From Gnetum montanum (Eukaryota > Streptophyta > Gnetopsida > Gnetales > Gnetaceae): 23,745 nucleotides of DNA. The position numbers and the translations under genes were made by a program. The stretch spans positions 222,150 to 245,894 of the forward strand of contig MNCI01033368.1 of assembly GCA_015680685.1 (NCBI GenBank), read 5' to 3'. The notes under the pieces were generated by a model, which was given only the letters and a program-made list of their open reading frames with translations, was not told the DNA's origin and did not search any database. Below, piece after piece: positions 1 through 9,771 of the stretch. Position 1 is the first letter of the stretch, and every line of letters begins with the position of its first letter.

Positions 1-78
1 TTTTGCTACTTAACTGCTAAAAGACTTGCTTCAATTGTGTGCCTAGGCACTGTATTTATAGGCTTGGGAGAAAATACT

Positions 79-264
79 CTAATAATTAGAGTAACCGCTC
101 TAATAATTAGAATAACTACTAAAGTAACTGCTAGAGTAACCACTCTAATAATTAGAATAACTGCTAGAGTAACCACTCTAATAATTAGAATAACTGCTAA
201 AGCAACTGCTAGAGTAACCACTCTAATAATTAGAATAACTACTAGAGTAACTGCTCTGATCAAG
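79..264. repeat. Minisatellite of 9-bp cores plus 1-3 copies of a 12-bp unit
   Basis: The array is built from the 9-mer ctaataatt followed by k copies of a 12-mer (consensus agartaacyrct). Reading left to right k is 1, 3, 2, 3, 2, giving units of 21, 45, 33, 45 and 33 bp, and it ends in a decayed core (ctgatcaag, 256-264). Each core with the following ag forms a short inverted repeat (ctaat-a-attag). All unit lengths are multiples of three, so both strands stay open across the array. The resulting repetitive peptides (LIIR, ITAR, VTT types) look like a by-product of the periodicity and not a gene. Confidence 0.93.
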
Positions 265-794
265 TAGCATCAAAAGGTTCACGCATGTGATCAAATGATT
301 TCTTGCATTGTCATTGCCTTCTTTGGTGCTTACTTTCGTGATACTATGCTCATTGAAAATCTTATTACAATTGTTCTTCTACATTTGCGATGTTTATCAA
401 AAATGTATATTAAATGGTACATTCTAATGCATTTTATATGCACAACAAAAAGTAATCATCTTAGGAAATGTGAACAGAATATTACATAAAAATAAATAAC
501 TTAAACAATGATAGAGAATAAAAACCTACAATTGTTGTTAATGATGTGTATTATTTTGATGAGTACAAATGACCATTTTGGAGAAAGAACTTCTTGTTCG
601 TAAGAGTAGATGAAAAACACATACAACTTGAACTATGTTGGCAATGTAGGTATGAAAAGTAAGTAAAAGACTTAGTAATGTAAAATTTACAAATGTATAA
701 TATAGAAATTTCATAAATTCAAAATAAAATAATTGGTAAAATGATTATATAGGAAAATAATGAATAGATCATACTTTTGAATGTCATTGAACTT
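265..794. other. AT-rich stretch with no recognisable feature
   Basis: I see no gene, RNA or clear repeat here. A 64-codon open frame at 295-489 has no recognisable motif, is AT-driven in composition and has no supporting context. Confidence 0.6.
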
Positions 795-1611
795 CTTGTT
801 GTTCTTGTTGGCATCACATTGATCCTTTTTTCTAAAATTGTCATCTATTCTTTGTGCTCATCAATTTTGAATTTTTTCTCTCCATGATTCATGGTCATCC
901 TTGTCCTCACCAACATCAATGACCACCACTACGACCTTCATGAATTGTACCATTTGTAAATAATGATTTCTATAGATGATTTTGAGCAAACTACTTCATG
1001 GTTCCACTATTGAGAATAATAGTAGTAGGATCCATGATTCAAACAATTTTGTAGTTACTTTAAAGACAACTAAGAAAGAGTAGCATAACCATGTCATTTG
1101 AATTTTTAAATATGATGATGCATGTGTTCAAGTTTTTTTCCTCCCAAGTTTGATTTTCCTATTCCAATTTGATTTTCAATTTTCCAACATAAACTTTTTG
1201 ACTCTTGTTCAACCTAATATTGTTCTTGCTGGTGTTGCATTGATTCTCATTTTTGACATTGCCATCTACCCTCTATGCTAATCAATTCTAGATTTATAGT
1301 CTTCATGATTCATGGTCATCCTTGTCCTCGCCAATACCCACGATCACCACTACAACCTCCATGAAATGTAACATTTCTAAATAATAGTTGCTATAGATGA
1401 TTTTTAAAAAATTGCTACATAGTTCCACTATGGAGAATAATAGGAGCAAGATCCATGTTTAACACAATTTTGTAGTTATCTTAAAGACAATAGGGAAAGA
1501 GTAGCATAATCATGTTATTTGAATTTGTAAATATGATGATGCTTGTGTTCAAATTTTTTTCTTGCCCAAGTTTGATTTTTCTATTCAAATTTGATTTTGA
1601 ATTTTTTGATA
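795..1611. repeat. Tandem direct duplication, period 421 bp
   Basis: Two diverged head-to-tail copies lie at about 795-1215 and 1216-1611. Matching anchors keep a constant offset of 421 bp: catgattcatggtcatcc at 883 and 1304, gtagtta at 1051 and 1472, and tatgatgatg at 1111 and 1532. Divergence is mostly point substitution; the outer edges fade. Neither copy has a convincing reading frame. It is an old local duplication, possibly a remnant of a longer tandem array. Confidence 0.9.
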
Positions 1612-1639
1612 CAAATTTAATTTGTCCTACATAACTGCA

Positions 1640-2645
1640 AAATTTGCTTCCTTTTTTTGGTCAGTTCTTCAAGTTCAAAATTGTTTTCCTTCCAACCCTT
1701 AATTCTTCCTATTGAAATGTCTTCTTGCTAAGTTCAAATTCTAAATTATGTTTTCTTTGTTAGATTTAGATTTTCTTACTAAAATGTCTTCCTGTCCAAG
1801 TTTGAATTTTCTTGACTAAATTTAAATTTTCACATTGAAATGTCTTTCAGCCCAAATTTAAATTTTCACACATAAATTTTCCTACCCAAATTTAAGTTTG
1901 AATTTCTTGACCCAAAATATACTATTAGCAAGTTTGAATTTTGAATTAAGTATTTTGGCCATAGTTAAATTTTTTCATAGGAATGTCTTCCTACCGAAGT
2001 TTGAATTTTTTCATTCAAATTTAAATTTTCATGGTGAAATGTCTTTCCATCCAAGTTTGACTTTTAAATTTTGTATTTTTTTTTCTCAACGAGATTTAAA
2101 GTTTTACACTAGTATTTTTTTCTTGTCAAAGTTTAAATTTTCCTATCCAAATTTTTTCCTCCAAATTTAAATTTTCATGTGCAAGAATCCACAAATTAGT
2201 CTTGAGATCCTCCAACTACTCTCCTTCCATATAGATTTCATTCAAATTTAAATTTTACCACCGGGGTGCCTTCCTATCAAATTTAAATTTTCTTATGAAA
2301 GCATCCATAAATTAGTGTAGACATCCTCCTTAAATACTCATAAATAGATTTTGCCAAAATTTCAATTTTCCCACTTAAATTCGTTAAGACAAATTTGGAT
2401 TTTCTTTGCCACATATCTACAAATTAGTGTGGATATCCTCACAGCACTCTCCTTCCATACAGATTTTACTCAAATGTTTTCTGCATCCACAAAATAGTGT
2501 GGACATTGTTCCTCCATTATCCCACTAGGCATCCACAAATTAGTATGGACATCTTCCAACCACTTTCCTTTCTAGACATCTTTTGTCAAAATTTAAATTT
2601 CCTCATCCAAGTGTCCACAAATCTGTTTGGACATCCTCCCACTAC
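1640..2645. repeat. Pyrimidine-rich field of degenerate short interspersed repeats
   Basis: The plus strand is strongly T/C-rich and G-poor. In the left half the block aaatgtctt(c/t)c followed by cccaagtttgaattttc recurs near 1715, 1780, 1838, 1981 and 2037, often about 57-65 bp apart, together with many copies of the palindromic word atttaaat. In the right half a second block, atccacaaattagtgtggacatcctcc, recurs near 2186, 2302, 2415, 2483, 2529 and 2611. I cannot assign it to a named element. It resembles a decayed satellite or the repeat-rich non-coding part of a large retroelement. Confidence 0.72.
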
Positions 2646-3557
2646 ATTTTCTAGATAGGTTGTGATTTGTTAAAATATATAAAAAATTTGTCTAATATGC
2701 TCAAGTGAAGTAGAAAAATATGGTATTGATCTTCAATTCTATTTGTATTATACTCTTGTTAATTTATTAATTTTTCATAGGAATTTGATCCATCTACTTA
2801 TTTTAGCTTTCAAATCATATAGTTGACCATGATTTGGAATCCAAAATAATTCAACCATGGTTACACTCCATAACATATACCAATATGATACATTATAAGA
2901 ATTATAATTCAAGTAATAACCTATTACCGAAAAAATAATTAGTAATTTTCTAAAAAATAAACCCACATTAAAATTCTATATTAAAGGTTTAACCTTGTAA
3001 ATTTTTAACCAACCAAAGAAAATACAATTATGTAACATCATTACTCATCATGTTAAACACTTTTGTCAAAGTCATACATGGCCTTGTGTTATATGACCCC
3101 ATCTATTAACTACGAAAATGAAACAACAGAGTTCTTCTTGCCATTTATAAATTACAAAAGCAAAATATCCACTTTTATTTATTACAAGGTTAGGTTTCAT
3201 GAGATTTGTCAAAAAGTGGCTGGTTTGGTGTGAAGTCAGAAAATTTGTATTCAGCATTACCTCATTTTCATAATAATTTACTTCACAACATTGTGTTTTT
3301 TCTAAGTGGAATACTGGGATTGGGCCTAGTGTGGAAAATACCAATGCAATATCATAAATCAAGTTAAGTCATGTTGGTGGATTTCTTGGGAGAAGCATGG
3401 AATTTCATTTTATGGCATCACTTGTTATGATAGGATTTATTGGATAAACATTACATTTTCATGAAAAATAAAGATAAGTTTTAGAAATTGACCAGGCATC
3501 CTTCATAAAATCACTCATGATTTATTTTTGATATTATAATGTTACAACAATATTCTA
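2646..3557. other. AT-rich sequence with nothing recognised
   Basis: No coding frame with recognisable residues, LTR end or RNA gene was found. Minus-strand open frames at 2775-2966 and 3072-3362 lack motifs. The right edge is the point where the truncated LTR of element A begins abruptly, so this stretch is either old flanking DNA or filler at a deletion junction. Confidence 0.55.
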
Positions 3558-4209
3558 TATGGTTTAGTCTAGAGTGAGGTGTATGATGTGATTTCTAACA
3601 CTATGCTACTCCTAAAGACAATGAGAAATAATCTAGATTAAGCTGATAAGCAATAAGATCTAAGCTAGCCTACGTGCGATGAGCATCCGTCCTTAATCAT
3701 TTGTACGCATCTTGGACTTCGTGTACTACTTCTAGGATTGCCAAGCACACATCACTTGAAGCACTACTTGATACACTACTGGGTTACCACGTAGTGACAC
3801 TTAAATGTTCATGATTAAGACGTACTCATTTTGCATTAACAAGAGGAATAGTAAATGAAAATAAAGAATAATAACTAAGAAAATAATAATTAATAATTAA
3901 TAATTAAGCAATTAAAAACTAAGTGAATGTTGCAATGATGATCCAATCTTGATCTTTATTGCTGATTGTGTATGTGTCCAAGTACGTCGCACTCGAACAA
4001 GGTTCTATACAATTACAAGCATCACATTGCTAGCATGCACTTTGGGAAAAGAAACTGAAAAATAACTAAAAGCTGATAAAAAGACTTGATCCTAAAGACT
4101 TACCAAAGTCTCCCCTCCTGTGTGCTCGAGTGCTATATTTATATGCTAACATAGGAATCACGAGATATTGTCTATCCGATATTGGGGCGTGGCAAACTAT
4201 GATTCATCA
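3558..4209 (-). repeat. Element A 3' LTR, truncated at its outer end
   Basis: It is co-linear with 11893-12597. It starts abruptly at tatggtttagtc; the 160 bp that precede this in the other LTR (11733-11892) are missing and the sequence to the left is unrelated. It ends in gattcatca, the complement of an LTR start TGATGAATC. It carries a minus-strand TATA box (tatttata on the plus strand, 4136-4143) and only two GATATTG-type motifs (4164 and 4178), against five in the other LTR, so about 50 bp of U3 has been lost between motif copies. Confidence 0.9.
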
Positions 4210-4222
4210 TACCCCCATGACT
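4210..4222 (-). other. Polypurine tract of element A
   Basis: On the minus strand agtcatgggggta lies immediately before the 3' LTR start tgatgaatc. A G-rich purine tract abutting the 3' LTR is the expected plus-strand priming site of LTR retrotransposons. The 11-mer cccccatgact (plus strand, 4212-4222) recurs exactly at 9222-9232 inside the element. Confidence 0.8.
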
Positions 4223-4506
4223 GAATAAAAAATCGTCCTCAAGTCAAAAAAAATGAGAAACAAGTTTATTTGATTACATGGTGGATAGGTATGGGATTAT
4301 GAATTGACTATGGATTATTTCATGTTGTAGTGTGGGATTAGAAAAAAAATTGGGACACCAACACAAAATACAAAATACAAAATTGTTTGGAACTCATGTG
4401 GTTCCTGGTGGCGGTGGCTCCTCCATGAGCTTCTTCCCTTATCTTGTGCTCCAGGCTTTGGAAATGGATACCTCTGAAGGAGCACTTGAAGCTTTTCTTC
4501 CTCTTT

Positions 4507-7192
4507 TTAGGGATCATGTATCATCCATGTTAATGTTCTAATATTTGATGAAGTCAGCACCTCCCATGGACATGGTAGTTGCAGAAACGTCTGATTGGCT
4601 TTGACGTACCAGGGTACAAATAGCCATTGTTCCTCCTCGTAGGCTCTGTCTTTGTCTCTAAATTCTTGATAATTTGTGAGCCATCAAGCCAAATCTATTG
4701 CAACATCCTTTTGACCTTGGTAGCTAGCTTTTACCACCTCTAACTTAGAATTTGCTACCTCTAATTTCTACAGTGTCTTTTTGTGTTTAGCAAACTCTGC
4801 TTCATATTTGGCATTGGTGTTAGCTACCTTCTTCTTCAACTCAGTCCTCGAGTGTCTTGTTGTTAACATGGCCAAGTTGGCATACCGTAGGTCTGCCAAA
4901 TCCATGTATTTAGTGAGATCTTGGATCTACAGGTCCTGACTCTTTAATTCCACTTGGTGGACGAAGGCGTAAGTGTCCAATATGGCCTACCAATCAGTGT
5001 TTTGAGCACTGAAAGAGTTGATGTGGGTCTTAGCCATATGGATCTCTTTTTTAATGATTTTCTTATACATGTCCACTTGGTCTTAGAAATGCTCCTTCAA
5101 TTTTTCATGTTACTTAGCTTCATTTTGCCATGCGCTTATTTTAATGGTTGTTTTTTGATGGATGGTGCATACCTCCTCCATTGAGAGGGTCATGTTCTCT
5201 ATGGCTAAGAGATTCATGTCTTGGTTAATCCTTATTAGTTGTTCTCACATTTGCTGAAAAATTTCCTTGAGAATAATGTTTTATTTTTTAATTGTTGTTA
5301 ACCAAAGATTCTCGGTAGAAAGGAGTTTATTTTCTTCCTATAAGGCTTTAAGTGCTTTTGCATGTGCATATGTTTGGGCCTATGCTTTTAAAGCATCCCA
5401 ATCCACCTTCTTCTTTTCCATTGCTACCCTTTTATTCTCTCTAATAATTTATTCAGTTGCTCTATCCTAAATAATTATAGCTAGTTGGCTAGAATAAGTT
5501 GGGACAGATCCTACTGTGTAGCTTGTAGTGCAACAAACTTCTCTTGGAGTCTTCTCAACTCATCTTCTGCATGTTCGGCCCTAACCTCAACTATAACCAA
5601 CTTTTTCTTCATGGAAATGAGGCTTGATTGTGCTGATGTGACATCTTGGGGGATGTCAAACAAGGAATTCATTACTTGTCCTATTTGCAGCAAATGATCT
5701 ATAGCATCCTTAGGTTTTGTAGGAGTTATCGAGGGACCAACTAGAACTTGAGCATCACATGCTCCTGTGAGATCCACCGATGGCACAACAAGGATGTTTA
5801 ATGACTCTTTGATGTGTTCTATGACCACTTCTACTAGTCCAGCTGCATCCTAGTGTTGCATGACCACTACTGTGGCACCTTCACCAGTTTCTAATTGTTC
5901 TTGAAATGATGCAGCATTCCTAGAAATCTATTGTGACCAATGTGACTCCCCTTCTCCTATTTGTATTGAAACCTCCTCCCATGCATGATCAATTGAGATT
6001 GTGGACTATACAGCATCATCAACTACCTTGAAGAGTTTGGCCTCATCATGACTTCCTCAACTGACTATTTTTACAATGGCCCTAAGATGGCTCATCGTTG
6101 GTTGGTAATCTTGTGGTAGCGATGGTAGTTGGTCTTGCTGGCCTGTGGGCTACGTGCTAGGCCTTATTTCTTATTGTCAACTGGGCCTTGTGTCCAGAAG
6201 TTGGCTAGGCCCTACTGTTTGAGGTGTAATGGGCCTAGCCATTTGCTCTTGTTCAGGCTCCAGTGTTTCACCAACATCTTTCCTTGGTGTTGGTGGCTTC
6301 AGTAATTTGGCATATGAGGCATTTTGAGCTTTTTTGGGGACATCATTAGTGTACCCCAGAATTCTAGAATTCTAGCACAACTTCCTGATTAGATAGGGGA
6401 AGGGCAATGCAAACTTCCCTATTTTTCATTCTTTGAATCACCTCAATATTTCTATTAGATATAAATGGGGCAAATTGGCATTAACCTTTCCCATCAAGAT
6501 TGTGCTTCCTCTGGCTACATAGGTGAAGATCCTATTTAGTCCCTTTGTTGGGTAGATGTGATAGGTGCCAATTTTAAAATAGATTCTTTCTTCATGTGTG
6601 AGTTTACCATATGTTTTATCCTTCTTTTCATACATCCTCTTTATCCATACTTTTCGTGCATCACCATCAAAGTGGGTTGACAGGTGAGCAACTTTGGGCC
6701 TTGTATTCTGAAGATTCAGAACTTCTGTAATGGCCTTCATGGAGAAATCAACTAAAATCCCACTAATGTCAGTGGTGGCGTCTTCCTCTTTATTATGCTA
6801 AAATTGATAAGTTTCTCCCAAATACCATTCTTCACTTCTCGAGAGGATAGGCCATAGTGGAGATCCTTTGAGTTGATTTTTAACTAGCTCAGGGGAAAAT
6901 TCGGTAAAAGGTCCAAAATTAAGTTCCATGATCACTATAGCTGATGTGGACCTTTCCTGAATTACCTGAATGCATTTTGGGGACAACATGAGATGTTGTC
7001 CTTGTTGAGGTGCCCTACCTTCTCCACCTTCTGCTTGTCTGGATTATATAGTAATAGGGATTTCTTGATGGATGCTAAATGATTATGCCATTTGTTCTGC
7101 ATGTTCTGTGAGAGGTCCTTGACCTCTACCTCTTCTTGGACATTTGGATGCACCTTGAGAGGATCCTCCCTATTGTCCTCGTTTAGGGGTCA
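4507..7192 (-). pseudogene. Large accessory ORF of element A with coiled-coil C-terminus (degenerate)
   Basis: On the minus strand one long frame can be followed from about 7192 to a final stop at 4507, roughly 890 codons, in the sense orientation of the element. It has two apparent frameshifts (near 6970 and 5430) and a dozen or so in-frame stops. Part 1 (about 7192-6440) is acidic at its start and then a mixed globular stretch with segments such as EERIYFKIGTYHIYPTKGLN and STILMGKVNANL. These loosely resemble the 'putative plant transposon protein' domain of plant retroelement ORFs. Part 2 (about 6440-6000) is Pro/Gln/Thr-rich. Part 3 (about 5830-4600) is rich in Lys, Glu, Leu and Ala with heptad character (AEHAEDELRRLQEKFVALQA, KLEVANSKLEVVKASYQ), which predicts a long coiled coil. 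It occupies the place of env-like or extra ORFs in Athila/Tat elements. I see no signal peptide or membrane anchor, so an envelope function is not supported. Function unknown. Confidence 0.72.
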
Positions 7193-7700
7193 TCTATAAT
7201 CATACCAAGATCAATTGTTAGTAAGGTCATTTAACAAAATTTAATTATCTTATACCTTACTCATTGCCTTTAATGAATTTTGAAATTTAATTACTTAGTG
7301 TGATTTTAGAGTTAGAAATTTTTCAAGGAAATTCTGTTAAAAGTTTTAATGTTGGCTCCAATTTGATTAGGTGACTCCAATAATAATTTTCATGATTTGG
7401 GTGAAGAAATAAAATTAGTTTGGCATAAGTTTTTAGCATTTCTTAAGATCACTTACCCCTATGATATCCTTCAAATGATAGTGAATTTCAAAAAAGTTAT
7501 GCACAAATCAAAGCATATCCCTCCCCCACAACTGAGTTAACATGTCAGGTTTAAGTAGGTTCGATCGGAAGGGAAATCGGAGCATTAACGAGCGAGATAT
7601 TAGTGGTTAAATGTTAGGCATGCAAAGCATGAAAAATCATGGAAGGAAAGTGCAACTTCCCTCACATCAATAGTTGAAAATGACATCTACGCGCGTGTGC
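7193..7700. other. Non-coding leader between internal promoter-like module and accessory ORF
   Basis: No reading frame is evident. On the minus strand there is a purine-rich tract, gttgtgggggaggg, at about 7518-7531, a polypurine-tract-like sequence that is not next to an LTR. If the TATA module at 7708-7806 is used, this stretch would be a 5' leader of about 0.5 kb for the accessory frame. Confidence 0.45.
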
Positions 7701-7707
7701 GTGCATG

Positions 7708-7806
7708 GGGGGGGCACATATATATAGGTTTTATGGATGTGATATCGCATATGCACTAGCATGGACCCGATATCGTGTCGGACCCAATCCTAGGTACTCA
7801 ATATCG
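7708..7806 (-). promoter_or_regulatory. U3-like promoter module inside element A (GATATCG cluster plus TATA)
   Basis: GATATCG-type motifs lie at 7741-7747, 7769-7775 and 7800-7806 (aatatcg), 28 and 31 bp apart, which are sums of the 14 and 17 bp steps seen in the LTRs. About 15-20 bp downstream on the minus strand is a strong TATA box (cctatatatatg, plus-strand 7716-7727). The same order and spacing occur in the U3 of element A and of the solo LTR. The flanks lack the rest of an LTR: no TGATG start, no AATAAA region and no ..TCATCA end. It points toward the accessory frame that begins about 520 bp away. It could be a true internal promoter or a fragment of another LTR. Confidence 0.5.
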
Positions 7807-9220
7807 CGTCCTATCCAGAATAGGGTACTTAGTAAAGTTGATGAATTTTTGAGTTTTCACAGCAAAAAATGAAGGATTCAATGTAGATTTAAAAGATTTG
7901 AGGTAATGTTATGTGGACATTAAGGCACCAAAAGTGTAATAAAGTGGAATTATACAATGAAGTTCTTGAATAGGGTGAGGAAAAAGGACATGTAGTGGTA
8001 AGGAATGTTTAGGTTGAAATGATGATAAAGGAAAGAATAAATTCAATAATGCAGTACTTAGAGGATATAAGATGATGTGGTGATGTGCAACAAGTACAAA
8101 TTACAAAAGTGATGTAAGTGGGTCCTCCCCAAAGTAGGTTCCAACCTATCATGCCCTTGCATAACCATACCTTAAAATGTCCGTAGGCACTAGAAGGGTT
8201 AAATGTAATCTGCACTAGTGCAACAAAACACACACATGTTAAATACCACTGTGATGAGGTACATATTCTATGCCACATAAGACACAAGTTAGAAATACTT
8301 GGACAGTGGGATGAGAGGATTTATAGAAGGGATTGCAGAGATTGGAACATGAGGTAACTTACCCTGGGCACAATCAATCCAAATATTTGTGCATGATTAA
8401 GGTACCAATAGCCTTTCACTCCAAGATCACAACCAAGTCTATACCTCTAATTAGTGGCATCACATTGTTTCATCCTGATGATAGATAACCATAAGAGCAT
8501 CATGACAGCAAGATGTACGATCACTTGACATTTTTCACAAGGGAGGAGTGATTTGAATTTCTCTATGGCATGTTCTTTTTGATCTTTTCTTTGCTATTTT
8601 TCTTCTTTATTTTCTGTTTCTTCTTTTGGCCGCTTTGGCACTTTGTCTTTTCCAACGGTGAACTAGAGAAGCCACTGACCTTCAAGCATGGATGCATGTC
8701 TTTCCAGTGGGACCCCCCTAGAATAGCATTGAGTTCCTTTATTGAGTTCCTTATCACAACTCTTACTCTCATTTTTTGTTAGATCTACAAGGATTTTAGA
8801 ACAACCAAACTACATGATAGCACATACAGATGTCACCAAAGAGAATCCTCAAATCCCCTTGATGTCATACCCTTTCCATTCCCTCTTAATTCATCACTTG
8901 TTGCTCTAGGCATAATGAGTACAAAGTTACTTTAAGTTTAAATGATGATAAAAATATCATTGTACCCAAAGTAGAACTTCTTATTAATAGAATGGATGGA
9001 TGGATGTTGTGGCTCACTATCCAAATAATTAATCCCTTGTGACTTGATAGCATAGAACAACACCTCAACCGACTGGTTACATGAGTATTTTATTCACAGA
9101 TGAGATTACCCTCAAAAAGATAAAATGAAAAATTGAAAAATGAAAAATTAGAAACAAAAAATTGTAAAACCAAAGAAAATGAAAAATGTTTACTAATTTT
9201 GCTTGTTAGAATGGGAGGTA
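7807..9220. other. Interior of element A without recognisable coding content
   Basis: Neither strand shows protease, RT, RNase H or integrase motifs. A minus-strand frame at 8563-8772 is Lys-rich at its C-terminal end because of a pyrimidine-rich plus strand and is not family-like. This stretch occupies the place where pol would be expected. Confidence 0.5.
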
Positions 9221-9232
9221 TCCCCCATGACT
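9221..9232 (-). other. Internal second polypurine-tract-like site
   Basis: On the minus strand tttagtcatgggggata repeats the 11-mer agtcatggggg of the 3' polypurine tract at 4212-4222. It follows the end of the gag region and is not next to an LTR. Some Ty3/gypsy elements use a central or extra polypurine tract; equally it may mark the boundary of an ancestral ORF end. Confidence 0.45.
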
Positions 9233-9669
9233 AAACCTTTAAGCATGGTGAGAATTAATAAATGAAAAGTTTGGATCCATGCATGTTGAAAATATTGGGG
9301 TTTGGTCATATCCAAACCACTGGTGTCTTTTGATGTGGTGGTAGAAATGTACCCAAATTGGGGTTCACACATTTGATTAAAGTAAGATGTGATCATCTGA
9401 TAAGAAGCTGACCCACTATGGCACCCATGACCATAAGATAGTATGCAAGGATCGATATGTCTCCCTACATGGTTATATTCATTTGGCTACATGGTTGTTA
9501 GACTGTTAGTTGGTGGTCTAGATAAGGTAACAGAAGACGTTGAGTTCGAAGGGGAAGGTGCATCACTATGTTGGGCTTGTGCTAAGTTGGAGGATGCAGT
9601 GGTTTCAAAACTATGCTATCTCTTTCTACAATCATGCCTAAAGAAAGGATGCTTTCAACATTGTGGGGA

Positions 9670-9771
9670 ACTTCAACTATTGTTGACAGTAGCAGCACAA
9701 GTAATGTTCATGGGTTGGNGAATTCAACTGTTGTTGACAGTAGCAGCACAAGTAATGTTCATGGGTTGGTG
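9670..9771. repeat. 51-bp tandem duplication with an ambiguous base (N at 9719)
   Basis: Copies at 9670-9720 and 9721-9771 match at 48 of 51 positions, and one of the three differences is the single undetermined base of the window, at 9719. Near-identity next to an N, inside sequence that is otherwise old and diverged, suggests a misjoined assembly gap rather than a real recent duplication. It falls at the C-terminal end of the element A gag and creates a spurious repeated peptide there. Confidence 0.85.

Noticed and set aside
6-267. Overlapping 85- and 76-codon open frames on both strands
   Set aside because: They result from a minisatellite whose unit lengths are all multiples of three; the peptides are simple repeats and no gene context exists.
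4507-7192. Envelope-like (env) gene of element A
   Set aside because: The position matches env-like ORFs, but I see no signal peptide, membrane anchor or fusion segment; the C-terminus is a soluble-looking coiled coil.
7560-7850. A further nested solo LTR
   Set aside because: GATATCG motifs and a TATA box are present, but I could not find a TGATG start, an AATAAA region, the family tail ..TCATCA or a target duplication, so it is kept only as a promoter-like module.
8563-8782. Overlapping frames on both strands encoding a Lys-rich or Phe-rich peptide
   Set aside because: The composition comes from a pyrimidine-rich run; no family-like residues or context support a protein.
7193-9700. Highly decayed pol in element A
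   Set aside because: No RT, RNase H, protease or integrase landmark could be found on the minus strand, while the same landmarks are easy to see in the equally old element B; the interval is also too short for a full pol.
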